From Anaerolineales bacterium (lineage in GTDB: Bacteria; Chloroflexota; Anaerolineae; Anaerolineales; DRMV01), in contig JALWJZ010000107.1 of assembly GCA_026996855.1 (NCBI GenBank), positions 1-33,271 on the forward strand: a DNA stretch of 33,271 nt. The letters are read 5' to 3'. The position numbers were made by a program, and so were the translations under genes. Positions 16,704 through 23,531 of this stretch are shown in pieces (within the stretch, counting starts at the first letter, position 1; every line of letters starts with the position of its first letter). The notes below the pieces were generated by a model, which made no database searches, had not been told where the DNA came from, and saw only the letters and a list, made by a program, of their open reading frames with translations.

Positions 16704-17417
16704 TCACGCGGCTTCCTCGTCGGGGAACCAGGGGGGATTATCCAGGCGCACCCCCTGGCCCCGCACGGTAACGATGTACGTGTGGTCCGGGTCGTACTCG
16801 GCCAGGCGCTCCCGCAAGCGGTGGAGCAACGCGTCCAGGGCCGGCTGAGTGACCCAGAGGGATTCCTTCCCCCAAATGACCTCCACCAGGGTGGCCCGGG
16901 GCACCACCTGGCCTTGATGTTCGTACAACACCGAAAGCAACCGAAATTGCTGGCGGGAGAGGGGCGGCTCGATCTCCTTCCCCAGAACCCAAACACGATG
17001 CGCGAGCAGGTCCATGCGAAGGCGTCGGGGCCATTCCTCGTCTTCGGAGACCTGCGCCGCGGCCTGGTCCACCGGTAGGGTAAGGGTTTCGCCCGGCCCC
17101 ACCAAAACGAAGCGCTGGGCCAGCGCCAAAACCAGAGTGTCCCCCTCTTTCAACTTGCGGGGCTTGCCCGGTTCCAGGCGCTCCCCGTTGACGAAGGTGC
17201 CGTTCTTGCTGCCCAGGTCCTCCACCCACACGTCGCGGCCTTCGGGATAGACCCGAGCATGGCGGCGGGAAACCTGCCGGGTGGGCACCACGATGTCGCA
17301 CTTGGGGTCCCGGCCCAGGACCAAAGCGCGGTCGATGGTCCAACGCTGCTGGTCCAACGTACCGCCCAGGGCCAAAAGCACGGGAAGCAAACCGGAAGTA
17401 TGGAGTGCTTGGGTCAT
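16704..17417 (-). CDS. FHA-winged-helix regulator
   Basis: A protein of 237 residues with two domains. Residues about 27-105 are a forkhead-associated domain, which binds phosphothreonine peptides: 'LVLGRDPKCDIVVP' (conserved GR), 'VSRRHARVY' (SxxH) and 'DLGSKNGTFVNGERL'. Residues about 130-230 are an OmpR/PhoB-type winged helix: 'LSRQQFRLLSVLYEHQGQVV', 'LVEVIWG', 'LDALLHRLRERLAE' and 'YIVTVRGQGVRL'. It lacks a receiver domain, so input probably comes through phosphothreonine recognition from a Ser/Thr kinase, none of which is in the window. ATG 17417 overlaps the stop of the Cas4-like gene (ATGA), so the two are translationally coupled. The target genes are unknown; control of its own cluster is an inference. 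Confidence 0.9.
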   Translation of the reverse strand: MTQALHTSGLLPVLLALGGTLDQQRWTIDRALVLGRDPKCDIVVPTRQVSRRHARVYPEGRDVWVEDLGSKNGTFVNGERLEPGKPRKLKEGDTLVLALAQRFVLVGPGETLTLPVDQAAAQVSEDEEWPRRLRMDLLAHRVWVLGKEIEPPLSRQQFRLLSVLYEHQGQVVPRATLVEVIWGKESLWVTQPALDALLHRLRERLAEYDPDHTYIVTVRGQGVRLDNPPWFPDEEAA

Positions 17418-17962
17418 GATGCCTCATCCAAACGAAAGGTGCAGTAGTCACGGTAACCGCATTGGCGACAGCGTTGCACCGAACGATGCGAAGGTCCGGG
17501 TGGCGTCCCACGCCGTGCCTGTTCATGCATGCGTTCCAAAAGATGGATGAGCGAGGCGCGACGCTCCGCGGTGAAAGGGATGGCGAAGGTGCGCTCGGGG
17601 TAGCGGATGACCACATACGGCACCCGCTTTCCCTTCACCCGCTCCAGGAGCAGCCCGTAGGCCAGGGCCTGGTATACATGCCCCTCGTACGGCCTTTGCG
17701 GGGTTCGCCCCGATTTTACCTCAACCGGCACCCATTCGTCGGACGAAAGGGCCACGACGTAATCGGGTTTGCCCGACAGGTTCAGCGAAGCATCGTACAA
17801 AGGTTGTTTCCAGGGGCGCAGGTCGCCATCGGTGAAAAGCACCTGAGCCGAGGGCAAACCGCTTTTGCGCTGGCCCCGCAGGCTCCACCACCACAACACC
17901 CCAGCCAGGAGCAAGGTCAGCAGCGCGGCCAGCAGCCATCCATCGGCCATGATGCTCGGCAT
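17414..17962 (-). CDS. Cas4-like PD-(D/E)XK nuclease, C-terminal catalytic part with membrane helix
   Basis: About 182 residues. It opens with a membrane helix ('WLLAALLTLLLAGVLWWWSL'), then a RecB/Cas4-type nuclease core: 'GKPDYVVAL' with the metal-binding Asp, 'WVPVEVKSGRTP' with the ExK pair, and 'HVYQALAYGLLLE' with the QxxxY-type helix. The C-terminal 'CRQCGYRDYC' gives three cysteines of the Cas4 iron-sulfur cluster. The fourth cysteine, expected near the N-terminus, lies in the preceding ORF (17990-18238). The two ORFs are in the same reading frame, separated by one TAA and nine codons, so together they make one complete Cas4-like protein with a transmembrane hairpin. The ATG at 17962 has GGAG only two bases before it, a poor start, so independent translation is doubtful. 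Confidence 0.8.
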   Translation of the reverse strand: MPSIMADGWLLAALLTLLLAGVLWWWSLRGQRKSGLPSAQVLFTDGDLRPWKQPLYDASLNLSGKPDYVVALSSDEWVPVEVKSGRTPQRPYEGHVYQALAYGLLLERVKGKRVPYVVIRYPERTFAIPFTAERRASLIHLLERMHEQARRGTPPGPSHRSVQRCRQCGYRDYCTFRLDEAS

Positions 17963-17989
17963 CGCTCCAAACCCGTGCCAGGGAGGCTT

Positions 17990-18238
17990 TTACCCCAAAA
18001 CCCGGAGCAAACCGGCCATCAGGAACAACACCAGGGCCAGCGCCAACAACCCTTGCGCCCACCGACGCAGGGTCAGCCATCGGCGCACGCCTCGCACGTG
18101 GGCCTGATGGTAGGCAAAGCCCTCGGCCAATCGCGCCCGATGCCGAGGTGCATACCCCTGCCGGCGCAGCCACCAGGCCTGTTCACAGTACACGTATTCG
18201 GCCAAATCCGAAGCCCGAATGCGGGCATTCCGGGCCAC
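17990..18238 (-). CDS. N-terminal part of the membrane Cas4-like nuclease (ends at in-frame TAA)
   Basis: 82 residues from a GTG start at 18238 with GGAGG six bases upstream. It contains 'IRASDLAEYVYCEQAWWLRR', which matches the N-terminal cysteine motif of Cas4/Dna2-type nucleases (YCxxxxWL, first cluster cysteine), and 'LAEGFAYHQAH', the conserved GxxxH helix. It ends in a membrane helix ('GLLALALVLFLMAGLLRVLG') directly before TAA (17990-17992). After the TAA the same frame continues with nine codons into ATG 17962 of the catalytic part. This may be a nonsense mutation, a sequencing error, read-through, or a true two-subunit arrangement. It lies 37 nt after the translin-family gene. Confidence 0.75.
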   Translation of the reverse strand: MARNARIRASDLAEYVYCEQAWWLRRQGYAPRHRARLAEGFAYHQAHVRGVRRWLTLRRWAQGLLALALVLFLMAGLLRVLG

Positions 18239-18275
18239 TCAACCCTCCGTGCCAAAAGATGGGGAGCGAAATGGG

Positions 18276-18947
18276 TCAGGCCTTCCCATCCCGGGCGTCA
18301 CGTTCCCGGCCCTCCAGAACCTGCTGCAAAGCATACAACCGGCGGCTCAAGGTGAGTTCGCCTCGGGTTCGCTCAATCTGGCCCCGCACCTGGTCCGTCC
18401 AACGGCGCAGGCCGCCGGTGATGGCATCGGGGTAATCCATGGTGACCAGCACGCCGTAAATGGCGTCCATGTGCTCCAACAGGGTCTCCACCTGGGGGGA
18501 ATAATCGTGGCGGAGCAGGTCCAGACAGCGTCGGCGCAGTTCGCCTACAGCCTCGGCCAGTCCTCGCACGTAAGTGGAAGCCGGCACCCCCAATTCTTCC
18601 GGCGTGGGGTAAGTACCCTCGGTGAGCAACCGGTAGACCACCGACGCTTCCACGAACTCCTTGAGTGCGTCCTGGGTGTAACCCGCGTAGTAGAGGTCGG
18701 GGAAACGGGACGCCAGGTCCTGCTGAGACTCCTGCACCAGCGCGCGAGCCTGCTCCAACAAGGTTTTAGCCCGTTCGTAATCCCCTCGGTGCAAGGCCTG
18801 GATGGTCTGGGCGGCGTAACGGGTCAACAAACGGGAGCGTTGCAGGGCTTGCTCGCGGGCCTGGTTGCGCATTTCAAAATCGGCGTGCAATTGGGCGGCG
18901 ATGGTTTCCAGTTCCACCCCCGGCCTCCCCCAAGCAGCGTGGCTCAT
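18276..18947 (-). CDS. Translin-family protein (COG2178)
   Basis: About 223 residues, almost entirely helical. The pattern 'ALHRGDYERAKTLLEQARAL', 'YYAGYTQDALKEFVEAS', 'PTPEELGVPASTYVRGLAEA', 'VGELRRRCLDLLRHDYSPQV', 'LLEHMDAIYGVLVTMDYPDA' and 'QIERTRGELTLS' follows the prokaryotic translin/TRAX family. Eukaryotic members bind RNA and single-stranded DNA and, as C3PO, cleave RNA; the acidic residues in 'ALKEFVEA' and 'AVGELRRR' correspond to the positions used by TRAX. Prokaryotic members are often mislabelled as haloacid dehalogenase. The start is taken as ATG 18947 (GGGGAGGG upstream at long spacing); a GTG at 18968 is possible. It heads the cluster with the Cas4-like, FHA and radical SAM genes. 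Confidence 0.85.
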   Translation of the reverse strand: MSHAAWGRPGVELETIAAQLHADFEMRNQAREQALQRSRLLTRYAAQTIQALHRGDYERAKTLLEQARALVQESQQDLASRFPDLYYAGYTQDALKEFVEASVVYRLLTEGTYPTPEELGVPASTYVRGLAEAVGELRRRCLDLLRHDYSPQVETLLEHMDAIYGVLVTMDYPDAITGGLRRWTDQVRGQIERTRGELTLSRRLYALQQVLEGRERDARDGKA

Positions 18948-19000
18948 GCAGAACGACCCTCCCCACACCTGCTATGATAAGGAAAACGTGGCATCCCCTA

Positions 19001-19028
19001 CCTTCATCGTAGTCCGTTTCGACGAAGG
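19001..19028 (-). terminator. Possible hairpin after ssb
   Basis: On the minus strand CCTTCGTCG and CGATGAAGG form a 9-bp stem with one G-U pair and a 10-nt loop, 25 nt after the ssb stop. There is no T-run, so termination is uncertain. Confidence 0.35.
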
Positions 19029-19052
19029 CCAACCGCGATTTTGCTTTGCTAT

Positions 19053-19517
19053 CTAAAAGGGGATTTCCTCGTCCGCCGCGGGCAAATCGTCCACCGGCGC
19101 GGTGGGTGCGGAGGAAGAAGGCGTCGCCGGTCGGGGTACTTCCTGAATCCCTTCGGATTCGGACATTTCGCCCCGAGGTGTCAGGATGCGAATGACTTCG
19201 GCCCGCACCTCGTAGGAAGTGCCCACCGTGCCGTCGGAGCGGGTGAACATGCGAGGTTGTCCGGTGTTGGGGTCCGGCACAAGACGCCCTTCCACGTACA
19301 CCCGCATCCCTCGGCGCAGATATTGTTGCACGATGTCAGCCAGACGCCCCCAGGCCGAAACCCGGAACCAAATGGTTTCTTCCACCTGCTGCCCATCCTG
19401 GGTGGTATAGCGACGGTTGGCTGCCACGGTGAAAGAGGCCACCGGCGTACCCGAAGGGGTATAACGCAACTCAGGGTCCCGACCCAAATTCCCCAAAATG
19501 ATGATTTTGTGATACAT
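19053..19517 (-). CDS. ssb: Single-stranded DNA-binding protein
   Basis: 154 residues. SSB coats single-stranded DNA in replication and repair. The OB fold shows 'IIILGNLGRDPELRYTPSGT', 'VASFTVAANRRY', 'ETIWFRVSAWGRLADIVQQY' and 'GMRVYVEGRL'. A flexible Pro/Ser/Ala linker follows, and the acidic tip 'DEEIPF' that docks partner proteins. ATG 19517 is chosen over ATG 19523 because AGGAGG lies six bases upstream of it. It is divergent from elp3 and upstream of the translin-family gene. Confidence 0.97.
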   Translation of the reverse strand: MYHKIIILGNLGRDPELRYTPSGTPVASFTVAANRRYTTQDGQQVEETIWFRVSAWGRLADIVQQYLRRGMRVYVEGRLVPDPNTGQPRMFTRSDGTVGTSYEVRAEVIRILTPRGEMSESEGIQEVPRPATPSSSAPTAPVDDLPAADEEIPF

Positions 19518-19546
19518 CCTCATCCTCCTCCTGCAGACTAAAAATC

Positions 19547-19575
19547 ATTATACCCCGGAGGTAAGGATACCAAAG
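19547..19575 (-). promoter_or_regulatory. ssb promoter
   Basis: A perfect TATAAT (-10, 19547-19552) on the minus strand with a weak CTTTGG 17 nt upstream. Its position, 30 nt before the start codon, fits. Confidence 0.55.
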
Positions 19576-19588
19576 CCACATTTTGGCT

Positions 19589-19617
19589 TTCCATACGCCC
19601 ATGCGCGTTCGTATAAT
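19589..19617 (+). promoter_or_regulatory. elp3 promoter
   Basis: A perfect TATAAT (19612-19617) with a weak TTCCAT 17 nt upstream, divergent from the ssb promoter. The leader is about 75 nt. Confidence 0.5.
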
Positions 19618-19696
19618 GACCTGTGCCTGAAGGTGCATAAAAGCCTGGCATATCTTTCTCCCATCCCGACCACGAGCGGAACGGGGTAGCAGGCCG

Positions 19697-21298
19697 ATGC
19701 AAGTACGACAACGCACCCTCGAGGTGACCGAGATTTTTCCCATTGCCCGGCAGGCCCTGGAGGCCATCCGCGCCGGCATGGACGTGGAGCGGGCCATCCG
19801 CAAACACCCGCTTCCCCGCGGGTATTTGAGCAAACCCATGCTCCTGGCCGTGTACCGGGAACTGGTGCGCCGGGGTGAATGGCGAGAGGATCCCGGCCTG
19901 GTCAAACGCCTGCGCCTCAAGCCGGTACGCTCCCTTTCAGGGGTTACCGTGGTCACCGTGCTCACCAAACCCTATCCCTGCCCCGGGGAGTGCATCTTCT
20001 GCCCCACCGACGTGCGCATGCCCAAGAGTTATTTACCGGAAGAGCCCGGCGCCCAACGGGCCTTGCAACACCAATTCGACCCCTTTGCCCAGGTGCGGGC
20101 CCGCATCGAGGCTCTGGAAGCCGTGGGGCACCCTACCAACAAAATCGAAATGCTCATCCTGGGCGGCACCTGGGATGCCTACCCCAGGCCGTATCAGGCC
20201 TGGTTCGTGCGCCGGCTCTTCGACGCCTTGAACCAACGGCCCGCGGCCACCCTGGAAGAAGCCCACACGCTGAACGAGGTGGCCCGACACCGCAACGTGG
20301 GCCTGGTCATCGAAACCCGGCCCGACTGGGTGACACCGGAACGCCTGCGCTGGTGGCGTGCTTTGGGGGTGACCAAGGTACAACTGGGCGTACAGAGCAT
20401 GGACGACCGCATCCTGGCCCTGAACAAACGAGGCCATACCGCCGAGGACGCGCGACGGGCCGTGGCCTTGCTCCGGGCTGCGGGGTTCAAAATCGTGGTG
20501 CACTGGATGCCCAACCTGCTGGGCGCGACGCCGGAAAGCGACCGGGAAGATTTCGCCCGGTTGTGGACGGACCTGGCCCCCGACGAACTCAAAATCTACC
20601 CCACACAACTGCTTCCCAACGCGGAACTGTACCACTACTGGCAACGGGGGGAATACCGCCCCTACACCACCGAAGAACTGGTGGACCTCGTTGCGGATGT
20701 GATGGCCACGGTGCCCGAATACTGCCGGGTGAATCGGGTCATCCGAGACATCCCCTCCACCTACGTGGTGGAAGGCAACAAGCGTACCAGCCTGCGCCAA
20801 GACGTGGAACGGGAGATGGCCCGCCGGGGCACCCGGTGCCGATGCATCCGCTGCCGAGAAGTGCGGGGCCGGCCCATCGACCCGCGCACCTTGAGCCTGC
20901 GGGACTTCACCTACACCACCGCCACTTCCGAAGAGCACTTTTTGCAATTCGTCACCCCTGACGACCGCCTGGCCGGTTTCCTGCGGCTTTCCCTGCCCCT
21001 ACCCCACGCGCCCGATGTGGGTATGGACGACCTGAAGGACGCGGCCATCATCCGCGAGGTACACGTTTACGGCCCTTCCCTGCCCGTGGGCCGGGACGAA
21101 CCCGGCGCGGCCCAGCACATCGGCCTGGGCACCCGGTTGCTCCAGGAGGCCGAGGGCATCGCGCGGGAAGCCGGTTTCCCGCGGCTGGCCGTCATCGCCG
21201 CGGTGGGTACCCGGCGCTACTACCTGGCCCGGGGCTTCCGCCGGGGGGCGTATTACCTGGTGAAGGATTTGCAGCGCGGCGGACGCGAAGTCGTTTAG
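19697..21298 (+). CDS. elp3: Elp3-like tRNA U34 modification enzyme
   Basis: 533 residues. Elp3 is a radical SAM enzyme fused to a GNAT acetyltransferase that starts carboxymethylation of wobble uridine-34 in tRNAs; bacterial and archaeal homologues work without the other Elongator subunits. The cluster motif is 'PYPCPGECIFCPTD' (C95, C99, C102; Cx3CxxC). 'EMLILGGTWDAYP', 'GLVIETRPDWVTPERL' and 'VTKVQLGVQSMDDRILALNK' are characteristic. A cysteine group near residue 381 ('RCRCIRCREV') is the zinc site, followed by 'HIREVHVYG'-type strands (here IIREVHVYGPSLPVG). The acetyl-CoA loop 'HIGLGTRLLQEAEGIA' lies near residue 475. ATG 19697 has only a weak upstream site. It is a single transcription unit, with no terminator seen. 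Confidence 0.95.
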   Translation: MQVRQRTLEVTEIFPIARQALEAIRAGMDVERAIRKHPLPRGYLSKPMLLAVYRELVRRGEWREDPGLVKRLRLKPVRSLSGVTVVTVLTKPYPCPGECIFCPTDVRMPKSYLPEEPGAQRALQHQFDPFAQVRARIEALEAVGHPTNKIEMLILGGTWDAYPRPYQAWFVRRLFDALNQRPAATLEEAHTLNEVARHRNVGLVIETRPDWVTPERLRWWRALGVTKVQLGVQSMDDRILALNKRGHTAEDARRAVALLRAAGFKIVVHWMPNLLGATPESDREDFARLWTDLAPDELKIYPTQLLPNAELYHYWQRGEYRPYTTEELVDLVADVMATVPEYCRVNRVIRDIPSTYVVEGNKRTSLRQDVEREMARRGTRCRCIRCREVRGRPIDPRTLSLRDFTYTTATSEEHFLQFVTPDDRLAGFLRLSLPLPHAPDVGMDDLKDAAIIREVHVYGPSLPVGRDEPGAAQHIGLGTRLLQEAEGIAREAGFPRLAVIAAVGTRRYYLARGFRRGAYYLVKDLQRGGREVV

Positions 21299-21369
21299 CA
21301 CTCCGCCCATTGAAAAATTCCCCCGCGGAAAACGCGAAAGTACGGCCGCCCCTTCTCCCATCCCCTCCG

Positions 21370-21378
21370 TGGTATACT
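21370..21378 (+). promoter_or_regulatory. Extended -10 promoter of prs
   Basis: TGGTATACT with no recognisable -35, about 40 nt before the prs ATG. The core is identical to the element before recA (13659-13667). Confidence 0.5.
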
Positions 21379-21420
21379 CCAAACGGAAGTTCCATCCTTC
21401 GGAGGGAGGAGGTCGCATTC

Positions 21421-22383
21421 ATGTACGGCGACATCAAACTCTTCGCCGGGTCGGCGTCGCCGGAACTGGCGCGGAAGGTGTCCGAATACCTGGGCATCCC
21501 CCTCAGCGGGGTGGATTTAATCGAGTTCCCCAACGAAAACCTGTTCGCCCGGCTGCATCAGAGCGTGCGGGGGCAGGATGTCTTCATCATCCAGACCACG
21601 TCCCGACCGGTACACCGCAATTTGATGGAACTGCTCATCCTCATCCAAACGGTGCGACTGGACTCGGCCGCCCGCATCACCGCGGTGGTGCCCTACCTGT
21701 GCTATGCCCGCTCCGACAAGAAGGACCAGCCCCGGGTACCCATCACCGCCCGCCTGGTGGCGGACATGATTCAGGTGGCTGGCGCGGACCGGTACATCAC
21801 CTACGATTTGCACGCGGGCCAGATTCAGGGCTTTTTCTCCATTCCCGGGGATGTGCTGACGGCTTTCCACCTGCTCAGCGATTATGTGGAGAAGGAACTC
21901 CTCCCTCATTTGTATCGCCCCGTAGTAGTCACACCAGACCTGGGCTTTGCCAAACGGGGCCGCAACTTCGCCGAGCGCCTGCACCTGCCCATCGCCTTCG
22001 TGGAAAAACGCCGTTTGGGCGACGAAGCCCGCACCGAGGTGCTTTCCGTCATCGGCGACGTGAAGGACCGAGACGTCATTCTGGTGGACGACGAAGTCGA
22101 CACCGCAGGTTCCATGGTGAATGCCTACCAGGTGGTGAAGGAGCACGGCGCGCGGGATGTGTACATCTGCTTCGTGCACCCGGTGCTTTCGGACCCGGCC
22201 ACGGACCGCCTGGCCGCGCTGGACGTCAAACAGATCATCACCACCGATACCATCCCCATCCCCGAGGAAAAGGCCAAGCGGCTCGAGGGCAAACTCAAAG
22301 TGCTCTCCATTGCCCCCATGCTGGCCGAAGTCATCCGGCGGGTACACGAAGGTCGCAGCGTCGGCGCGCTGTTCAACGAATGA
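21421..22383 (+). CDS. prs: Ribose-phosphate pyrophosphokinase (PRPP synthetase)
   Basis: 320 residues. It makes phosphoribosyl pyrophosphate from ribose 5-phosphate and ATP for nucleotide, histidine and tryptophan synthesis. Signatures are 'IKLFAGSASPELARKV', 'LIEFPNENLFARL', 'VVPYLCYARSDKKDQPR', 'TYDLHAGQIQGFF', the flexible loop 'FVEKRRLGDEARTEV' and the PRPP-binding loop 'DVILVDDEVDTAGSM'. ATG 21421 follows GGAGGAGG by eight bases, and the longer frame from 21310 is not needed. Its stop is next to the L,D-transpeptidase gene, and comEC follows, so the three are probably one operon. Confidence 0.96.
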   Translation: MYGDIKLFAGSASPELARKVSEYLGIPLSGVDLIEFPNENLFARLHQSVRGQDVFIIQTTSRPVHRNLMELLILIQTVRLDSAARITAVVPYLCYARSDKKDQPRVPITARLVADMIQVAGADRYITYDLHAGQIQGFFSIPGDVLTAFHLLSDYVEKELLPHLYRPVVVTPDLGFAKRGRNFAERLHLPIAFVEKRRLGDEARTEVLSVIGDVKDRDVILVDDEVDTAGSMVNAYQVVKEHGARDVYICFVHPVLSDPATDRLAALDVKQIITTDTIPIPEEKAKRLEGKLKVLSIAPMLAEVIRRVHEGRSVGALFNE

Positions 22384-22463
22384 ACAGGGCGTACCGCCCC
22401 GGAATCCGACCCTGCCGACGGGCTGGACAACGGCCTACCCTGAAAGGCGACGAGGAGGGCCCG

Positions 22464-23531
22464 GTGGCGCCTCTTTCCAAAGGCTGGGGCCTCAGCCGTC
22501 GGGAGTTCCTGACCCTGGCTTTGGCCGGGCTGGCCGGCATCGCCTGGGAATGGCTCCCCTGGCCGGACAAAAAGGATTACGACGACCTCACCCCTCTGGG
22601 CCTGGGACGGGTCACCATTCGGCGGATTTCGGTGCGTCCCGAGCCTTCCTTTGCCGCGCCGGTGGTGGGCTATTTGCATCGGGATATGGTGGTCCGCCTG
22701 CTGGAAGTGATAAAAAGCCCCGCGGGTCCGGCCCATAATCCCCGCTGGTATCGAATCATCGGTGGTTACGTGCACAGCGGCTACATTCAAAGGGTGCGGG
22801 TCGAGATCCAAAAACCCTGGGCCGGTCGCTTCCCCGAAACCGGCTGGCTGGGGGAAATTTCGGTACCCTTCACCCGGGCGTATCGCAAGACCAAGAAAGG
22901 GTGGCAAAAAGTGTACCGTCTGTATTACCAGGCCGTATTCTGGGTCCTGGGACCCACCCAAGGGCCGGATGGGGACATCTGGTATCGCCTCTGGGACGAA
23001 CTCCTCCGGATAGAATACGCGGTGCCGGGCGCGCACATCCGCCTGATTCCCCCGGAAAAGCTCACGCCCCTCTCCCCGGAGGTTCCTCCGGAGGAAAAAC
23101 GCATCCTGGTGAACTTGAAGACGCAGCGGCTTTTTGCCTTCGAGGGCAAAGACGTGGTCTTCGAGACCACCATATCCTCGGGCATTCCTCGGGAAGAACC
23201 CGGTCCCAACGGCATCCCTACAAAAACACCTACAGGGAAGTTTCGCATCTTCAACAAAACGCCTTCGCGCCATATGGGGGAAGGCGACCTGGTCTCTTCC
23301 CTGGATGCCTATGAACTGCCCGGCGTTCCGTGGGTCGCCTTTTTCCATCCCACCGGTGTGGCCTTCCACGGCACCTACTGGCACGACAACTTCGGCATCC
23401 CCATGAGCCACGGCTGTGTGAACATGCGCACCGAAGAAGCCCTGTGGCTTTATCGGTGGAGCCATCCGGTGGTACCGCCCACCGCACGACGCCGCTCCGG
23501 TCGGGGAACGCAAGTCGAAGTGGTGGAATGA
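22464..23531 (+). CDS. Tat-exported SH3-like / L,D-transpeptidase (YkuD) protein
   Basis: About 355 residues. Start GTG 22464 has AGGAGG five to six bases upstream. An alternative ATG at 22380 overlaps the prs stop, but would add an arginine-rich stretch. The N-terminus carries a twin-arginine motif SRREFL followed by a hydrophobic core 'LTLALAGLAGIAW', so export is probably by Tat. Residues about 45-110 resemble a bacterial SH3 domain ('RISVRPEPSFAAPVVGYLHR'). The C-terminal YkuD domain has 'EKRILVNLKTQRLFAFEG', 'GIPTKTPTGKFRI', 'VAFHGTYWHDNFG' and the catalytic 'SHGCVNM' with Cys318. Such enzymes form 3-3 or lipoprotein crosslinks in peptidoglycan. The stop overlaps the comEC start. Confidence 0.9.
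   Translation: MAPLSKGWGLSRREFLTLALAGLAGIAWEWLPWPDKKDYDDLTPLGLGRVTIRRISVRPEPSFAAPVVGYLHRDMVVRLLEVIKSPAGPAHNPRWYRIIGGYVHSGYIQRVRVEIQKPWAGRFPETGWLGEISVPFTRAYRKTKKGWQKVYRLYYQAVFWVLGPTQGPDGDIWYRLWDELLRIEYAVPGAHIRLIPPEKLTPLSPEVPPEEKRILVNLKTQRLFAFEGKDVVFETTISSGIPREEPGPNGIPTKTPTGKFRIFNKTPSRHMGEGDLVSSLDAYELPGVPWVAFFHPTGVAFHGTYWHDNFGIPMSHGCVNMRTEEALWLYRWSHPVVPPTARRRSGRGTQVEVVE

Noticed and set aside
17414-18238. CRISPR-Cas system
   Set aside because: A Cas4-like protein alone is not enough; no cas1, cas2, effector or repeat-spacer array is in the window, and the membrane helices argue for another role.
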